This document shows, piece by piece, positions 17,004 through 27,933 of a stretch of DNA of 64,000 nt. This stretch comes from Haloechinothrix alba (GTDB lineage Bacteria > Actinomycetota > Actinomycetes > Mycobacteriales > Pseudonocardiaceae), in assembly GCF_900188115.1 (NCBI RefSeq), contig NZ_FZNW01000009.1:1-64000 (forward strand), in the 5' to 3' direction. The notes under the pieces are model-generated. The model saw only the letters and a list, made by a program, of their open reading frames with translations. It was not told where the DNA came from and did no database searches. Every line of letters begins with the position of its first letter. Within the stretch, counting starts at the first letter, position 1. The position numbers and the translations under genes were made by a program.

Positions 17004-17167
17004 AGTGGCGCAAGTCGTCCCGCTCGGGGACGCATGGTGACTGTGTCGAGCTGGCGGTTGAACCGACCCGTGCTCGCATCCGGGACACCAAGGACCGCGA
17101 GGGCGGCACGCTGACCGTTTCGTTCGACGCCTGGCGCGCCTTCGTCGCGAGCGTTCCCGAGCAGTAG
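16991..17167 (+). CDS. DUF397 protein paired with the XRE regulator
   Basis: A 58-residue protein with the DUF397 signature: WRKSSRSGTHGDCVELA near the start and RDTKDREGGTLTVSFDAWRAF in the second half. ATG 16991 lies inside the XRE gene 3' end, so the two are translationally coupled. DUF397 proteins are thought to act with, or against, their XRE partner. Confidence 0.88.
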   Translation: MEHVEWRKSSRSGTHGDCVELAVEPTRARIRDTKDREGGTLTVSFDAWRAFVASVPEQ

Positions 17168-17177
17168 CACCAGCTGC

Positions 17178-17220
17178 GGATTCGTGCCTCCGGACCGAAC
17201 AGGGCCGGAGGCACGAATCC
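17178..17220. terminator. Bidirectional terminator hairpin
   Basis: A perfect 16-base stem (17178-17193 with 17205-17220) and an 11-base loop, lying 10 bases after the DUF397 stop and 21 bases before the 3' end of the leftward GNAT gene. There is no strong poly-T tract, which is usual in high-GC actinobacteria. Confidence 0.75.
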
Positions 17221-17241
17221 GTACGCGGGCGAACGGGGCCT

Positions 17242-17796
17242 TCACGGCGTGAACCGCACGATGGTGCGTTTGCCGACCGTGCGGGTGGCCTCGAAGCCGT
17301 AGTCCAGGAACCAGTCCAGCTTGCCCTTGTAGTCGGTCGGCTCACCGGGATAGGCCTCCACGGCGGTCGCGCCCGCATCCAGCGCGTATCGCACGGTCGC
17401 GTCCACCAGTGCGCGGCCGATCCCGTGGCCATGTGTCGTGCGGTCGACGGCGAAGCAGCTGATGACGAAGCCGCCAGTGTCCTCGTCTTTCGGCTTGAAC
17501 TGGCTGGTGCGCAGCAGTCTGGCGAACTGCTCGCGTGGCGCCACCGACACCCATTCGACCGGCTGGTCGTCCCGGTAGGCCAGCAGCCCGGTGTGCTCGC
17601 CACCGTGGACCAGCGAGCGTAGCGCCTCCTTGTTCGACTCGGGTGAGCGCATGGGCCAGCGCCAGACCGCGCACCAGCAGTTCGCCGTGTCCTGCCGGCC
17701 ACCGCGCGGGCCCGGCGTCTCGAACAGCGCCGCCAGGTCCGGCCAGCGCTGCGACGTCACCGGATACGTCACGAACTTCGAATTGGCTGCGTCCAT
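17242..17796 (-). CDS. GNAT-family N-acetyltransferase
   Basis: 184 residues. The acetyl-CoA motif A region is visible as VISCFAVDRTTHGHGIGRALVDATVRYA (shown as a span at about 113-140), with the H/R-G-x-G-I/A loop as HGHGIG. An early CWCAVW segment and a C-terminal YGFEATRTVGKRTIVRF complete a typical fold. The acceptor is unknown. It stands alone, with a terminator downstream. Confidence 0.82.
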   Translation of the reverse strand: MDAANSKFVTYPVTSQRWPDLAALFETPGPRGGRQDTANCWCAVWRWPMRSPESNKEALRSLVHGGEHTGLLAYRDDQPVEWVSVAPREQFARLLRTSQFKPKDEDTGGFVISCFAVDRTTHGHGIGRALVDATVRYALDAGATAVEAYPGEPTDYKGKLDWFLDYGFEATRTVGKRTIVRFTP

Positions 17797-17937
17797 CGGG
17801 CGTCCCTTCGCAATCGGGCCTCATCATGCGCGGGTAACCAGGTGCGGGATGGCGCGTACCGTACCGGCGAGGCCCGACAATCTGGCATTGAGCGCGACAC
17901 TGGTGGCGCTGAGGAAGGCCCGGGACATCCAGCGCGC

Positions 17938-20016
<2,079 letters not shown>

Positions 20017-20026
20017 CCGGCGCGGG

Positions 20027-21142
20027 TCACGAGCCGCGCGGCTCGATCAGATCCCAGGTCCGCGTGTCCTCGTAGCCGAGCCGCCAGAAGAACGCGCCGC
20101 CCAGGTCGTAGTCGTCGACCAGCTCGAGCTTGGCTGCCGCGCTGTAGGCGTTCTCGAACCACACCTCCCGCTCGCGGCCACTCCCGTCGGTGTAGACGAA
20201 GTGCGGCCCGTCGGCGCTGCGCTCGTCGAGCACCTCGACATCGTGCTGTTCCGCCAGCCGCATCGCGTCCTCGTAGGTCACTGTCTCGCCACGCCCACCG
20301 CGGGGCCAGTCGTAGCCGAGCAGCACGATCCCGAGCCGCACCTTCTCCGGCGGGATCTGGGTAACGGCCCAGCTCACCGTCTCCTCCACCCAGTCGCGTG
20401 GCGCGGTGGGCCCGGCTTGCGAGTCGGCCCAGTGGAAGTCGTAGGCCATCACCCCGACCTGGTCGCAGGCCGCGCCGATGGCCGCGTAGTCCTGCGCCTG
20501 GCTGTGCGGATCCGGCCCGGGTTCGGTGTGCTTGGCATACACCGACGAGATCAGCGACTTTCCCTCGGCACGCAGCGCGTCGCCCAGGGACTCGAGGAAT
20601 CGGGAGTACGGGTCGCGCTCCGCGGCGGTCAGGTCCTCGTAGTCGATGTCGATGCCGTCGTAGCCGAACTCGACGGCCAGCTCGACGAGGGCCTCGACGT
20701 GGCGCCTGCGCGCACCAGGGTCGGCCAGCATCGCCTTGACCAGCTCCGGCTCCCACGACCCGTTCCGCAGGTTGGTGCACGTCGGCAGGATCCGCACGCC
20801 GGCGGACTTCAGGCGCCGCACCCGCGCGCGGTCCACGCGCACGTGCTCGTCGTCGGCCAGGACGACCTCCCCGGAGGCCTCCAGCGAGTACCAGACCGGA
20901 TGGATCAGGTCGAACACGTCGGCCTGAGCGTCGGCCGTGTCGAACGCGGCCTGCTGGTCGTAGTACGGGACGTATCCCGCGACGCGGCGTTCGCGGCCCA
21001 CCGTCGGCGACGACGGGCCGTACAGCGCCTCAACCGTCTTGCGGTAGCCGACCAGCATGAGTGCCCCCGCCGCGCCGACGAGCAACGTCCTGCGGGTCAG
21101 CCGCGTCGGTAGCCTGCCGGTCGGGCGATCGATGCGCGCCAT
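20027..21142 (-). CDS. Secreted glycoside hydrolase family 18 protein
   Basis: A 371-residue exported hydrolase. The N-terminus carries a twin-arginine-like signal (TRRTLLVGAAGALMLVG, about 16-32). The GH18 catalytic motif DGIDIDYE (about 166-173) supplies the DxxDxDxE acid. YDFHWAD and a C-terminal WRLGYED segment fit the barrel. ATG 21142 lies 4 bases after the stop of the glycosyltransferase. Such proteins cut beta-1,4-linked GlcNAc polymers such as chitin or spore/poly-GlcNAc glycans. In this operon it may trim or release the polymer made by the neighbouring GT2. Confidence 0.88.
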   Translation of the reverse strand: MARIDRPTGRLPTRLTRRTLLVGAAGALMLVGYRKTVEALYGPSSPTVGRERRVAGYVPYYDQQAAFDTADAQADVFDLIHPVWYSLEASGEVVLADDEHVRVDRARVRRLKSAGVRILPTCTNLRNGSWEPELVKAMLADPGARRRHVEALVELAVEFGYDGIDIDYEDLTAAERDPYSRFLESLGDALRAEGKSLISSVYAKHTEPGPDPHSQAQDYAAIGAACDQVGVMAYDFHWADSQAGPTAPRDWVEETVSWAVTQIPPEKVRLGIVLLGYDWPRGGRGETVTYEDAMRLAEQHDVEVLDERSADGPHFVYTDGSGREREVWFENAYSAAAKLELVDDYDLGGAFFWRLGYEDTRTWDLIEPRGS

Positions 21143-21146
21143 AACT

Positions 21147-22703
21147 TCACCGGTCCTCACGTCGTGCGCGGTACCAGGGGACGATCAACGCCAGGAGAGC
21201 GCACACCACCACGGTAGCCACCGTCATCCCGAGTATGACCGAGGCCGCCACACCGAGCACCAGCAGCGCGGCTGCGAGCAGCAACAACGCCAGCACCAGG
21301 GCGCCGTCGAACAGTACGGGCGCCGCGTCCCGCCAGTTCAGGGCCGCTGCCGGGCGGTCATCGGCAGGGGCGGCCACGGCCACACCTCCCGCGACGTCCC
21401 CGCCCGCGGCACCCGGAGCATGCCCGTCCGCGCTGAGCACCTGCACGCTGCGGCGGGCCGGGCTCGTCCACCGGCCCGTCGACTTCTCGCGGCACAACTG
21501 GATCAGCGTGCGCACCGTGACGACGGCATCCAGCACCCGCAGGAAGATGAACCCCACACCGTAGACCAGCAGGCTGGGCCGCCGCAGCCACAGCGCCACC
21601 AGGCAGGTCAGCAGGTAGTCGGGCAGCCACAGGAACACCACCAGGTTGAGCGGGGTGATCAGCGGATCCAGCCACGCGTGGACCGGCGCGTACCAGTCCC
21701 ACTGCAACGCCAGCCCGCCCGTCGCGGGCTCGGCCGCGAGGAACACCAGGCTCGCCACCACCAGCAGCAGCACCAGGCTCACCACGAAGACCTCGAACAG
21801 GAAGAGCACCAGTGCGGCCGAGAACACGCTGAACCACAGGCCGTGCCTGCGGAGGGTCTGCCAGAAGCCCAGCCACCACCGGCAGATCTGCCGGTAGTAG
21901 TCCCGCAGGTTCTCCGGGTCCTGGCAGATGCCGTACACCGAGGGCTCGAACGCGATCTTGCCGAGCTTCTTGCGGTGCAGCTCGAAGGTCATGTTGAAGT
22001 CCTCGATGACCAGGCCCGGCGGGTTGAGCTCCATCCGCGGCAACAACCTCGTGCGGTACATGCTGGCGAATCCCGGCACGATGGGTGTGACGTTGGTGTG
22101 CCGCCAGGTCTGGCCGTACTTCATTCCCTGCATCACCGCGTACAGCCGGGTGCGGTAGGACAGCAGCAACCTGCCGAGCCCGTTGACGGCGGCGGGCTGC
22201 CAGTCCACATGCGCGTATCCCGCCAGCGCAGCCATCGCCGGGTCCTCCATCAGCCGCAGGCCCCGATCCAGGTAGTGACGATCCAGCCGGGTGTCGGCGT
22301 CGGTGATCAGCATCAGCTCGAAGCGCCGGGCCAGCTCGAAATGCTCGACCGCGGCCTCGATCCCGCCTGCCTTGCCGCGCGAGGGCTGCAGCTCCAGCAC
22401 GTTCACGCCGAACGACCCGGCGATCTCGGTGGTGCGGTCGGTACACCCGTCGGCGACAACGTGCACGTTCGCTCCCGGGACCAGCCGCAGCACAGATGTG
22501 ATCGTCGCCGCGATGCTGGCTTCCTCGTTGTGTGCGGGGATGAGCACCGCCACATCCGCCGGGGTGAGCCTGCGCGCCCCGGTGCTGTCGGCCACCCTCC
22601 GTCGCCGCTCAACGGCATCCTGGGTGAGCAGCCGGAGCAGGCCCACCCCGATCCACAGGGTGATGCTGACACCGAAGACGAACAGCGCGAGCCACCACTC
22701 CAT
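21147..22703 (-). CDS. Membrane-bound processive glycosyltransferase, family 2
   Basis: 518 residues. One N-terminal membrane helix precedes a GT2 domain: VAVLIPAHNEEASIAATI (about 52-69), the metal-binding DADTRLD (about 137), the catalytic base IEDFN (about 237) and the processivity motif QICRWWLG (about 272). Several membrane helices follow (about 290-400) and two more at the C-terminus (about 455-510). The motif set resembles poly-N-acetylglucosamine and hyaluronan synthases. With the PIG-L deacetylase and GH18 partner, an amino-sugar polymer is plausible. The long Ala/Pro linker before the last helices is unusual. Confidence 0.88.
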   Translation of the reverse strand: MEWWLALFVFGVSITLWIGVGLLRLLTQDAVERRRRVADSTGARRLTPADVAVLIPAHNEEASIAATITSVLRLVPGANVHVVADGCTDRTTEIAGSFGVNVLELQPSRGKAGGIEAAVEHFELARRFELMLITDADTRLDRHYLDRGLRLMEDPAMAALAGYAHVDWQPAAVNGLGRLLLSYRTRLYAVMQGMKYGQTWRHTNVTPIVPGFASMYRTRLLPRMELNPPGLVIEDFNMTFELHRKKLGKIAFEPSVYGICQDPENLRDYYRQICRWWLGFWQTLRRHGLWFSVFSAALVLFLFEVFVVSLVLLLVVASLVFLAAEPATGGLALQWDWYAPVHAWLDPLITPLNLVVFLWLPDYLLTCLVALWLRRPSLLVYGVGFIFLRVLDAVVTVRTLIQLCREKSTGRWTSPARRSVQVLSADGHAPGAAGGDVAGGVAVAAPADDRPAAALNWRDAAPVLFDGALVLALLLLAAALLVLGVAASVILGMTVATVVVCALLALIVPWYRARREDR

Positions 22704-22710
22704 CCGCCGA

Positions 22711-23460
22711 TCACCCGCTCCCGGAGCGCACGCGATCGGTGTCCCGGCTCTGCGTTGCTACGGTGACGAACTCCCTGCGCGAGGCGAGGATCCGCGCGGT
22801 CTCGCGGCCGCAGCAGAACAGCATGTCGATCGCGGCCAGGTCGGGTACGAACGACCCGTACGGCTGCCCGTAGACGGGATGGTCGAACCGTTGCGCGCGC
22901 AGCTCGATCCCGGCAGCGTGGAACACCTCCGGATCCATGTAGTCGTGCTCGGTCCCGATGGTGCTGGTGAGGTGGACGCTGCTGCCCGCCCCCTCGAGGA
23001 GCTGGACCAGTCGCTGCATCCGGTCGCCGGTGTGCGCCAGCTCGCTCGCGCGCACGATCCGTACCTCGCTGCCCAGGTAGTCACATATGCTGCTGATCAG
23101 GTCCAGGTTGAGCTCGACGAGCCACTCGTGATCGCGCCGGTAGACCCGCTCCAGCACCGGGAACACCTCATCGAAGTACGGGCATCGCCGGTACGCGAGC
23201 GTGATCCGGTGCAGGTGCCGCTCGCGCAACGGCTGGTCGGTGGCGATCCGCACGTCCTTGATGGCCGAGGTGCCGGGGCTGCGCAGCGGCACGGTCAGCC
23301 AGTCGGGCCCGGAGCTCATCTTGATCTTCTGACGGGAATGGAACTCCGATCGGGTGTACTGGGCCGTGTCATAGGCGATGTAGACGTCGCTTGCCAGGAT
23401 CTTGTCCAGCAGCTTCAGCCACGGCATGAAGTTCGGCTGGTGAACGGACACGATGGTCAC
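22711..23460 (-). CDS. WbqC-like family protein
   Basis: 249 residues starting with GTG 23460, giving TIVSVHQPNFMPWLKLLDKI, the typical WbqC N-terminus; GAGGGG precedes it. Conserved segments include DTAQYTRSEFHSRQKIK and WLTVPL. WbqC-type proteins occur in O-antigen and surface-sugar clusters; several appear to act on sugar nucleotides or acyl groups, but their reaction is not firmly known. It lies between the glycosyltransferase and the deacetylase. Confidence 0.82.
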   Translation of the reverse strand: MTIVSVHQPNFMPWLKLLDKILASDVYIAYDTAQYTRSEFHSRQKIKMSSGPDWLTVPLRSPGTSAIKDVRIATDQPLRERHLHRITLAYRRCPYFDEVFPVLERVYRRDHEWLVELNLDLISSICDYLGSEVRIVRASELAHTGDRMQRLVQLLEGAGSSVHLTSTIGTEHDYMDPEVFHAAGIELRAQRFDHPVYGQPYGSFVPDLAAIDMLFCCGRETARILASRREFVTVATQSRDTDRVRSGSG

Positions 23461-23476
23461 TGCTGCGTCACCCCTC

Positions 23477-24217
23477 CTACACCACGCCCCGCAGCAGGCA
23501 GAACGCCTCCGCGGCCGCCACGCTGACCTCCCTGCCCCGTACCCGGGTCTGCAGGTCGACGCTTTCCGGGCTGCCGAAGTAGAGCTCGTCACGAACCTGC
23601 GAGGCGTGCATCCGCAGCGCGGCGATCTTGACGTCCAGGTACTCGGACACGTCGATGTAGATGTTCGGCTGGAAACGTGTCTCCGTCACGGGCCAGCACA
23701 GCGAGAAGTGGTCATAACTCAACACGAACGGGACGGTGTACTTCTGTCCCGGCGCGCCGGGGCGCGTGGCCGTGATGCACGCCTGGTACAGCGCCTCGTG
23801 ATCCTGGTTGTAGCTGGGCGCGGGGATCATCAGCATCGTCGGCTCGACCGTGTCGATCGCCAACCGTCCCGCTGACTCCAGGAGCGTCACCAGACGCTTG
23901 CGCGGGACGGTGTCCAGGGCCATGTGCGTGTGCTCGTCGGTGAACAGCACGTCCCAGTCGTCGACCTTCAGCGCTGTCATCACCGCGTCGAACTCGGCGA
24001 GCCGGGTGCTCCCGGTCACCAGCTTGGTGCGCGCGTCACTGCCGTCCGTGCCGTAGTGGTCGAGGTCGGCCACGCTGGCCAGCACCACGTAGACCTCACC
24101 ACCGAGTGCCTTGACCCGCGCCATGGTGCCCGCGCAGCCGTACGTCTCGTCATCGGCGTGCGGTGCGATCACCAGCACCCGCTGCGCGGCGAGGAAGTCG
24201 TCACTGAACGGCTGCAC
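23477..24217 (-). CDS. PIG-L family deacetylase
   Basis: 246 residues. The zinc site is visible as IAPHADDETYGCAGT (about 18-32; P-H-x-D-D of the LmbE/PIG-L family) and a second His in NQDHEALYQA (about 133). The family removes acetyl groups from N-acetylglucosamine-type substrates, including MshB in mycothiol synthesis. The start is GTG 24217 with GGGGAGG upstream, inside the epimerase 3' end. In this context it likely deacetylates an amino sugar of the surface glycan or its precursor. Confidence 0.9.
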   Translation of the reverse strand: MQPFSDDFLAAQRVLVIAPHADDETYGCAGTMARVKALGGEVYVVLASVADLDHYGTDGSDARTKLVTGSTRLAEFDAVMTALKVDDWDVLFTDEHTHMALDTVPRKRLVTLLESAGRLAIDTVEPTMLMIPAPSYNQDHEALYQACITATRPGAPGQKYTVPFVLSYDHFSLCWPVTETRFQPNIYIDVSEYLDVKIAALRMHASQVRDELYFGSPESVDLQTRVRGREVSVAAAEAFCLLRGVV

Positions 24218-25220
24218 GGCGGACCTCCCCGCGTACGGCCGCGGCGTCGCCCGCCGCCAGCGCACTCGTACGGTGCTCGATGACACCGCGGAGGATGGGC
24301 TCGAGGGTCAGTGTCGGCGCGAAGCCCACCAGCTCCCGGGCGCGCGTGATGTCCGGTACCCGGCGGTGCATGTCCTCGAACCCTTCCGCGTATGCCTCGG
24401 TGTACGGCACGAACCGGATCGTGCTCGACGAGCCCGTCAGTGCGATGACCTGCTGTGCGAGCTCGAGAATCGACACTTCCTCCGGGTGGCCGATATTGAA
24501 CGCCTTGCCGGCAGCCTCGGGGTGCGCGGCGAGCGCCATGACGGCATCGACGGCTTCGCTGACGTGGCAGAAGCACCGCGTCTGGCTGCCGTCGCCGTGC
24601 ACCGTCAGTTGCTCCCCGCGCAGCGCCTGGTCGACGAAGCGGGGGATCACCATCCCGTAGTGTCCGGTCTGCCGTGGTCCGACGATGTTGAACGGCCGGA
24701 CTATCACGGTAGGCAGGCCCTGGTAGCGCCAGTAGGCGTAGGCGATGGTCTCGTCGAGTGCCTTGGCGGCCGCGTAGGACCAGCGCGTGACCAGCGGTGA
24801 TCCGAGCACACGTGAGGCATCTTCGTGCAGCGAGTCGGCGGTGTTGTGCCCATAGACCTCGCTGGTGGACATCACGAGCACGCGTGTCCCGGTGCGCAAC
24901 GCGCTGTCGAGCACCGTTTCGGTGCCGCGCAGGTTGGTCCGCAACCCGGCGATCGGGTCGTCCAGGATGCGCCGCACACCGACGGCCGCCGCCAGATGGA
25001 ACACCTGATCCACGGAATCGACGAGACGGTTCATCAAGTCGGCGTCCATAATTGACCCCGAGACGAACTCAACACCGCTTCTGCCTGCGACTGTGTCGAG
25101 GTTGCGCCAGTCGCCGGTCGAGGCGTCGTCGAGGGCGATCACGTGGTGTCCCTCGTGGGTCAGCCGCTCGACGAGGTGGCTCCCGATGAACCCGGCACCG
25201 CCTGTAACCAGTGCTTTCAT
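24201..25220 (-). CDS. NAD-dependent sugar-nucleotide epimerase/dehydratase
   Basis: A 339-residue extended short-chain dehydrogenase. The N-terminal NAD motif is ALVTGGAGFIGSHLVERL (about 3-20), and a catalytic triad of Ser (MSTSEVYG, about 123) and YxxxK (SYAAAKALDE, about 148) is present. The C-terminal RRVPDITRARELVGF is typical of UDP-sugar epimerases and UDP-glucuronate decarboxylases. ATG 25220 follows GGAG. It is the first intact gene of the glycan operon and probably supplies an activated sugar. Confidence 0.9.
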   Translation of the reverse strand: MKALVTGGAGFIGSHLVERLTHEGHHVIALDDASTGDWRNLDTVAGRSGVEFVSGSIMDADLMNRLVDSVDQVFHLAAAVGVRRILDDPIAGLRTNLRGTETVLDSALRTGTRVLVMSTSEVYGHNTADSLHEDASRVLGSPLVTRWSYAAAKALDETIAYAYWRYQGLPTVIVRPFNIVGPRQTGHYGMVIPRFVDQALRGEQLTVHGDGSQTRCFCHVSEAVDAVMALAAHPEAAGKAFNIGHPEEVSILELAQQVIALTGSSSTIRFVPYTEAYAEGFEDMHRRVPDITRARELVGFAPTLTLEPILRGVIEHRTSALAAGDAAAVRGEVRRAAVQ

Positions 25221-25249
25221 ATGTCGTTCTCCGATCTTCGCGAGACCCG

Positions 25250-25642
25250 CTACAGGAATGCCCTGCCGGGTAGGTGGCCGGCCCGGTAGGTGGTATTGAA
25301 GACGGTGGGTACAGCTCCAGCCAGCGGTGCTCCGCACGGGAGTGGAGGGTGTGCGGCCCGATCAGATTCCAGCCGGCGTTGTGCGGGTCGGTGATCCCTG
25401 CGACGAGCACGCGGGCACCGGTCACCGTGGCTGGTGTCGCAACCGATCACCCGGTATCCGGCATCGGCGAGAGCCGGCGCCGTGGACAGGCCGACGTAGC
25501 CGAGTTCGAGGACGGCTACTGCCGGCTTCTGTGGGCTTTCCGCGCGAGGCGTCTCATCAGGTATCACAACCCTGGCCCCTTCGCCGCTCGACGGACCGCG
25601 TGGCCCTCGCGAAATCGACCGAGGGTAGATTCCACCGATCAT
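25250..25642 (-). pseudogene. Remnant of a nucleotide-sugar dehydrogenase (UDP-glucose dehydrogenase family)
   Basis: Bases about 25519-25430 encode VAVLELGYVGLSTAPALADA followed by GYRVIGCDTS. This is the NAD-binding N-terminus of UDP-glucose/GDP-mannose dehydrogenases, but the first Gly of G-x-GYVGL is Glu. The rest of the ~430-residue enzyme is absent: the frame continues as arginine-rich unrelated sequence and stops at 25250, with protein-like sequence continuing in another frame. It lies just upstream of the glycan operon on the same strand, so the locus once had, or acquired part of, a uronic-acid-forming gene. Confidence 0.55.
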
Positions 25643-25646
25643 GGGT

Positions 25647-25666
25647 ATTCATGTTTCTACATGAAT
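25647..25666. other. Perfect short hairpin in an AT-richer spacer
   Basis: ATTCATGT, loop TTCT, ACATGAAT: an 8-base perfect stem with a 4-base loop. It lies between pknL (stop at 25817, leftward) and the dehydrogenase remnant. It could be a weak terminator for pknL or an operator for the glycan operon. The surroundings (25640-25760) are visibly less GC-rich than the neighbouring genes. Confidence 0.4.
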
Positions 25667-25816
25667 TGTCGGACGTTCCAGGCAGCCAGTTACCGTGAAA
25701 AACTGAATGCGAACAATGTCCACACGAATGGCCTAACCATTTCGAGGGTATGCGAACACGTCGCCAGCGAACCATCACTCGGTGCGACCACGTTCGCACG
25801 ACTCGCCGGACGGGAC

Positions 25817-27769
25817 TTACGGGAACCCGTCGATGGTGACCGTGCTGCCGGGCTCGACCAGCTCGCCGGCTTCGGGATCCTGGCCGACCACCACGGAGAA
25901 CCGGCCGGCAGCCGAGTCGACCTCGGCTTCCAGACCGTGTTCGGAGAGGATGCTCTCGGCCTGGCCGACGGTCCTGCCGGTGACGGAGGGAACCTCCACC
26001 GCGTTGGAGACGTACACCCCGACCCGGGGTGTGTCGCCCTCCGGTTGCGCGCCTGCCTCGGGGTCGGTGCGCACGACGGCACCCTGGGGCACGCCTTCGG
26101 AGAACTCCTCACCCGCGTCGTAGGGCTCGAACCCCGCATCGCGTAGCTCGTCGTGCGCGTCCTCCGCGCTGAGGCCCGCGACATCGGGAACCGGGTCGGG
26201 CGGCGGGCCGAGGGACAGCGCGATGGCGACCTCCTCGCCCACATCGAGGGCCGTGCCGGGCTCCGGAGTGACCGCGAGCACAGCGCCCTCGGGGGCCGAC
26301 TCGTGATAGTCGTCGGCGTCCGAGTCGCGAACCGGCACCAGCTCGACATCGGCGATAGCCGCCTCGGCGTCGGCGAGCGGGGTGCCGGGGGCGATGTCGG
26401 GAACGACCGGCCTGCCCATCGACACGGACAGCTCGACGGTCCCGCCCTGATCGACTTCGGTGCCCGCAGCCGGTTCGGTACCGATGGCGGTGCCTGCCTC
26501 GACCGAGTCGTGGTGACGCCGGGTGACGTCGACGTCGAGGTCGGCCCGCTCCAGCGTCTCCTCGGCACTCGCCTGGTCCATCCCCGCGACCTCGGGGACG
26601 GTCGTGGTATCTCCGGCGGCGAACCACCACGCCCCGGCCCCCAGCAACGCCGCGAGCAACAGCCCGAGTACCGACAGCAGGGCGATTCGCCGCGTCCTGC
26701 GGCGTCGTGGCCGGACGGCGTCGTGCTCGTCCGTCGCGCCCGCGAGTTCCCCGGCCAGCTCGGCCTGCGAGTACACTCGGGTGCCGTTCCTGCTGTGCCC
26801 GGCACCGGCCCGCACCGGCACGGTGTCTCCCGTCGTGGTGTCCACGTCGTGATCCGGTGGGGGCAGCGTGGGAACGTCGGCCTGCGTGATGCCGAGCTCG
26901 GCGCTCAGCCGGTCCAGCTCGTCGAACAGCACGCCCGCATCGGCCTGCCTGGACTGCGGGTCGCGTCGCGTGGCGCGCACCACCAGCTCGTCCAGGGCAG
27001 CCGGTACCCGCGGGTTGACCGAGCTCGGCGGCGGCACGTCGTCGTTGACGTGCCGGTAGGCCACCGACAGCGGTGAGTCCCCGGTGTAGGGAACCTGCCC
27101 GGTGAGCATCTCGAACAGCAGGATGCCGAACGAGTAGACGTCGCTGCGCGTGGTCGCATCACCGGTGGTGACCTGCTCGGGGGAGAGGTAGGCGACGGTG
27201 CCCAGGATCACGCTGGAGCTGGTCGTGCTCGCGCTCGCCATGGCGCGCACCAGCCCGAAGTCGGCGACCTTGACGGTGGCCGACGGTGTGGTCGCGGCCC
27301 GCGGTGTCCTGCCGAGCAGCACGTTCTCCGGCTTGATGTCGCGGTGCACGAGCGCGGCCTGGTGCGCCGTGGACAGCGCGCGCAGCGCGGGCAGGGCGAT
27401 CCCGCACACCAGCGGGACGTCCAGCCCGCCTCGCTGGTCGAGCAGCTCGCGCAGCGTGCCGCCGTCGACGAGCTCCATGACAAGGAACGCGTACGCCTGG
27501 TCGGTGGTCCGGTCGACGCCCTGGTCGAACACGGCGACCACGTGCGGATGGTGCAGCCGCGCCGCGGCCCGGGCCTCCCGCTCGAAGCGTTCGGCGAAGT
27601 TGCTGTCGGCCGCGTACTGCGGATGCATCACCTTGATCGCGACCGGCCGGTCGAGGCGCGTGTCGATGCCCCGGAACACCGTGGACATACCGCCACGGGC
27701 GAGGAGTCCTGTCACGCGATACCGGTTGTCGAGCAGCGACCCGACCAGGGTTGCGTCCGCTTGCGTCAC
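25817..27769 (-). CDS. pknL: PknL-type Ser/Thr protein kinase with PASTA repeats
   Basis: About 650 residues. The kinase domain holds GLLARGGMSTVFRG (P-loop), VAIKVM (Lys), HRDIKPENVLL (catalytic loop), DFGLV and GTVAYLSPEQ. An Arg-rich juxtamembrane stretch and one membrane helix (IALLSVLGLLLAALLGAGAWWF) follow, then four tandem PASTA domains (about 390-650, for example TTVPEVAGMDQASAEETL and VEVPSVTGRTVGQAESIL) that sense cell-wall muropeptides outside the cell. GTG 27769 is preferred over GTG 27790 because a -10 box sits 8 bases before it. Divergent from an Rv2175c-like gene, as pknL is associated with Rv2175c in mycobacteria. Four PASTA repeats is more than one expects for mycobacterial PknL. 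Confidence 0.9.
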   Translation of the reverse strand: MTQADATLVGSLLDNRYRVTGLLARGGMSTVFRGIDTRLDRPVAIKVMHPQYAADSNFAERFEREARAAARLHHPHVVAVFDQGVDRTTDQAYAFLVMELVDGGTLRELLDQRGGLDVPLVCGIALPALRALSTAHQAALVHRDIKPENVLLGRTPRAATTPSATVKVADFGLVRAMASASTTSSSVILGTVAYLSPEQVTTGDATTRSDVYSFGILLFEMLTGQVPYTGDSPLSVAYRHVNDDVPPPSSVNPRVPAALDELVVRATRRDPQSRQADAGVLFDELDRLSAELGITQADVPTLPPPDHDVDTTTGDTVPVRAGAGHSRNGTRVYSQAELAGELAGATDEHDAVRPRRRRTRRIALLSVLGLLLAALLGAGAWWFAAGDTTTVPEVAGMDQASAEETLERADLDVDVTRRHHDSVEAGTAIGTEPAAGTEVDQGGTVELSVSMGRPVVPDIAPGTPLADAEAAIADVELVPVRDSDADDYHESAPEGAVLAVTPEPGTALDVGEEVAIALSLGPPPDPVPDVAGLSAEDAHDELRDAGFEPYDAGEEFSEGVPQGAVVRTDPEAGAQPEGDTPRVGVYVSNAVEVPSVTGRTVGQAESILSEHGLEAEVDSAAGRFSVVVGQDPEAGELVEPGSTVTIDGFP

Positions 27770-27777
27770 ACCACGGG

Positions 27778-27783
27778 ATGCTA
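27778..27783 (-). promoter_or_regulatory. -10 box for leaderless pknL transcript
   Basis: TAGCAT on the minus strand, 8 bases before the GTG at 27769, with no ribosome site between. It supports a leaderless start and the shorter protein. Confidence 0.4.
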
Positions 27784-27933
27784 TCGGCACCGGACCGGGC
27801 GCTCGCGGGCGGCAGCGGGCCGCTCCCCGGCTTCCGGCCTGCCCGTGCGGGAACCGAGCGTGGCGCGGGCTTCCCCGAACGGAGCAGCGGGACGGAATGT
27901 TGTGCGGCTGGTCGTTATGGCAGGCTGATACCT

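Noticed and set aside
21057-22766. A 569-codon plus-strand open frame opposite the GT2 gene
   Set aside because: Gln/His-rich low-complexity shadow of the glycosyltransferase, whose membrane helices and catalytic motifs are unambiguous.
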